DNA of 64,000 nucleotides from Oleiphilus messinensis (GTDB lineage: Bacteria > Pseudomonadota > Gammaproteobacteria > Pseudomonadales > Oleiphilaceae), in assembly GCF_002162375.1 (NCBI RefSeq), contig NZ_CP021425.1, forward strand, positions 1,609,501 through 1,673,500, written 5' to 3'. The notes beneath the pieces are model-generated. The model saw only the letters and a program-made list of their open reading frames with translations, was not told where the DNA came from and made no database searches. The position numbers and the translations under genes were made by a program. Shown piece by piece: positions 63,583-64,000 of the stretch (position 1 is its first letter; every line of letters begins with the position of its first letter).

Positions 63583-63626
63583 TGTGGCCGGCGCGCCACA
63601 GCGCGATGTTCTCAATCGTCATCGCG
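63583..63626. terminator. Hairpins between convergent fur and recN
   Basis: TGTGGC / GCCACA (63583-63600) and CGCGATG / CATCGCG (63602-63626) form two consecutive stems in the 126-bp gap. A bidirectional terminator is possible, though no clear T-run accompanies either. Confidence 0.4.
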
Positions 63627-63680
63627 AACGCGCTTCGGCTAAACTCTCCCTCTTGGGCATTACACTGTAAGCTTGTACTG

Positions 63681-64000
63681 TCATTCTATGCTGAGCATTT
63701 CTTTTGCATGATCCAGTGAGCGCTCGGTGATTTCCACGCCCCCAAGCATTCTTGCCACTTCGGTAATTCGCTCCGCTTGTGACAATGGGCGGATTTTAGA
63801 ATGGGTCTCACCATCTTTGGCTGTTTTGCTCACCTCAAGGTGTGTATGTCCCTGGGATGCAACCTGCGGCAAGTGAGTTACACAGAGTACCTGGCCTCGC
63901 GAGCCGAGTTTTCGTAGCATTTGCCCGACCACCTCAGCGGTACTGCCGCCTATACCGACATCCACTTCGTCAAATACCAGCGTTGGAATGGTTGAGGATT
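63681..64000 (-). CDS. recN: DNA repair protein RecN, C-terminal part (cut by window end)
   Basis: SMC-like ATPase of double-strand-break repair. About 106 C-terminal residues are in the window: [20 protein letters not shown] (Walker B and signature) and [23 protein letters not shown]-type switch region with [10 protein letters not shown], ending [19 protein letters not shown]. The frame is open to the edge, so the N-terminal part lies beyond 64000. Confidence 0.96.
   Translation of the reverse strand, partial: SSTIPTLVFDEVDVGIGGSTAEVVGQMLRKLGSRGQVLCVTHLPQVASQGHTHLEVSKTAKDGETHSKIRPLSQAERITEVARMLGGVEITERSLDHAKEMLSIE

Noticed and set aside
1-64000. CRISPR array, prophage or integrative element
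   Set aside because: No regularly spaced repeats, cas, phage structural or integrase genes were seen. The only mobile DNA found is the IS1380 element and the group I intron/endonuclease pair.

Overview
The window comes from a Gram-negative gammaproteobacterium, probably a marine or halotolerant heterotroph of the Pseudomonadales/Oceanospirillales type. Three things point there: the block smpB - ssrA - Na+ symporter - ratA - rnfH - bamE - fur - recN, a full ectoine operon (salt stress), and many lipid-handling and signalling genes. The species cannot be named from the sequence alone.

Layout. 1-4 kb: the 3' part of ptsP, then a zntB/mscS pair. 4-9.9 kb: a diiron ferritin-like protein, its ferredoxin-type reductase and an epoxide-hydrolase-like enzyme, divergent from an AraC regulator, followed by a second lipase-like hydrolase. 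9.8-24.8 kb: a photo-oxidative-stress (RpoE/ChrR, singlet-oxygen type) regulon with rpoE, chrR, an FAD oxidoreductase, DUF523/DUF1722, photolyase, fatty-acid desaturase, NTF2-like, SDR, a second FAD oxidoreductase, DUF1365, cyclopropane-fatty-acid synthase, DUF2878 and an unknown exported protein. Two sites fit the consensus TGATCC-N18-TAAG or a close variant. An IS1380-family element with a 5-bp target duplication sits exactly on the photolyase start codon. 24.8-29.8 kb: a second AraC-controlled cluster (PF10118 diiron-like protein, M24 peptidase-like protein, alpha/beta hydrolase, SDR). 29.9-34.7 kb: DUF606 transporter, Crp/Fnr regulator, CHASE hybrid kinase, EctR-type MarR regulator and CheW. 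34.9-40 kb: ectA, ectB, ectC, ask_ect and a coupled membrane TPR protein. 40.2-44.5 kb: a signalling operon whose histidine kinase has a plant-ethylene-receptor-like membrane domain, followed by an Rcp1-like response regulator and a REC-GGDEF diguanylate cyclase. 44.4-57.6 kb: two orphan periplasmic binding proteins, an NDH-2-like enzyme, an RND efflux pair, an MscS channel, a REC-DUF3369-HD-GYP protein, a GAF histidine kinase and an acyl-CoA dehydrogenase. 57.7-64 kb: two unknown small ORFs, a frameshifted free-standing LAGLIDADG homing endonuclease, tmRNA interrupted in its T-loop by a 301-nt group I intron, smpB, a sodium symporter, ratA, rnfH, bamE, fur and the end of recN.

The most interesting signals are: (1) the tmRNA gene split by a group I intron, with a decaying homing endonuclease just past the tmRNA terminator; (2) an ethylene-receptor-like kinase in an operon with a diguanylate cyclase; (3) the insertion sequence that separates photolyase and the downstream lipid-modification genes from their stress promoters; (4) two tandem palindromes upstream of ectA that fit an EctR operator. 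No CRISPR array and no rRNA were seen. I did not find a tRNA gene by eye, but cannot exclude one.
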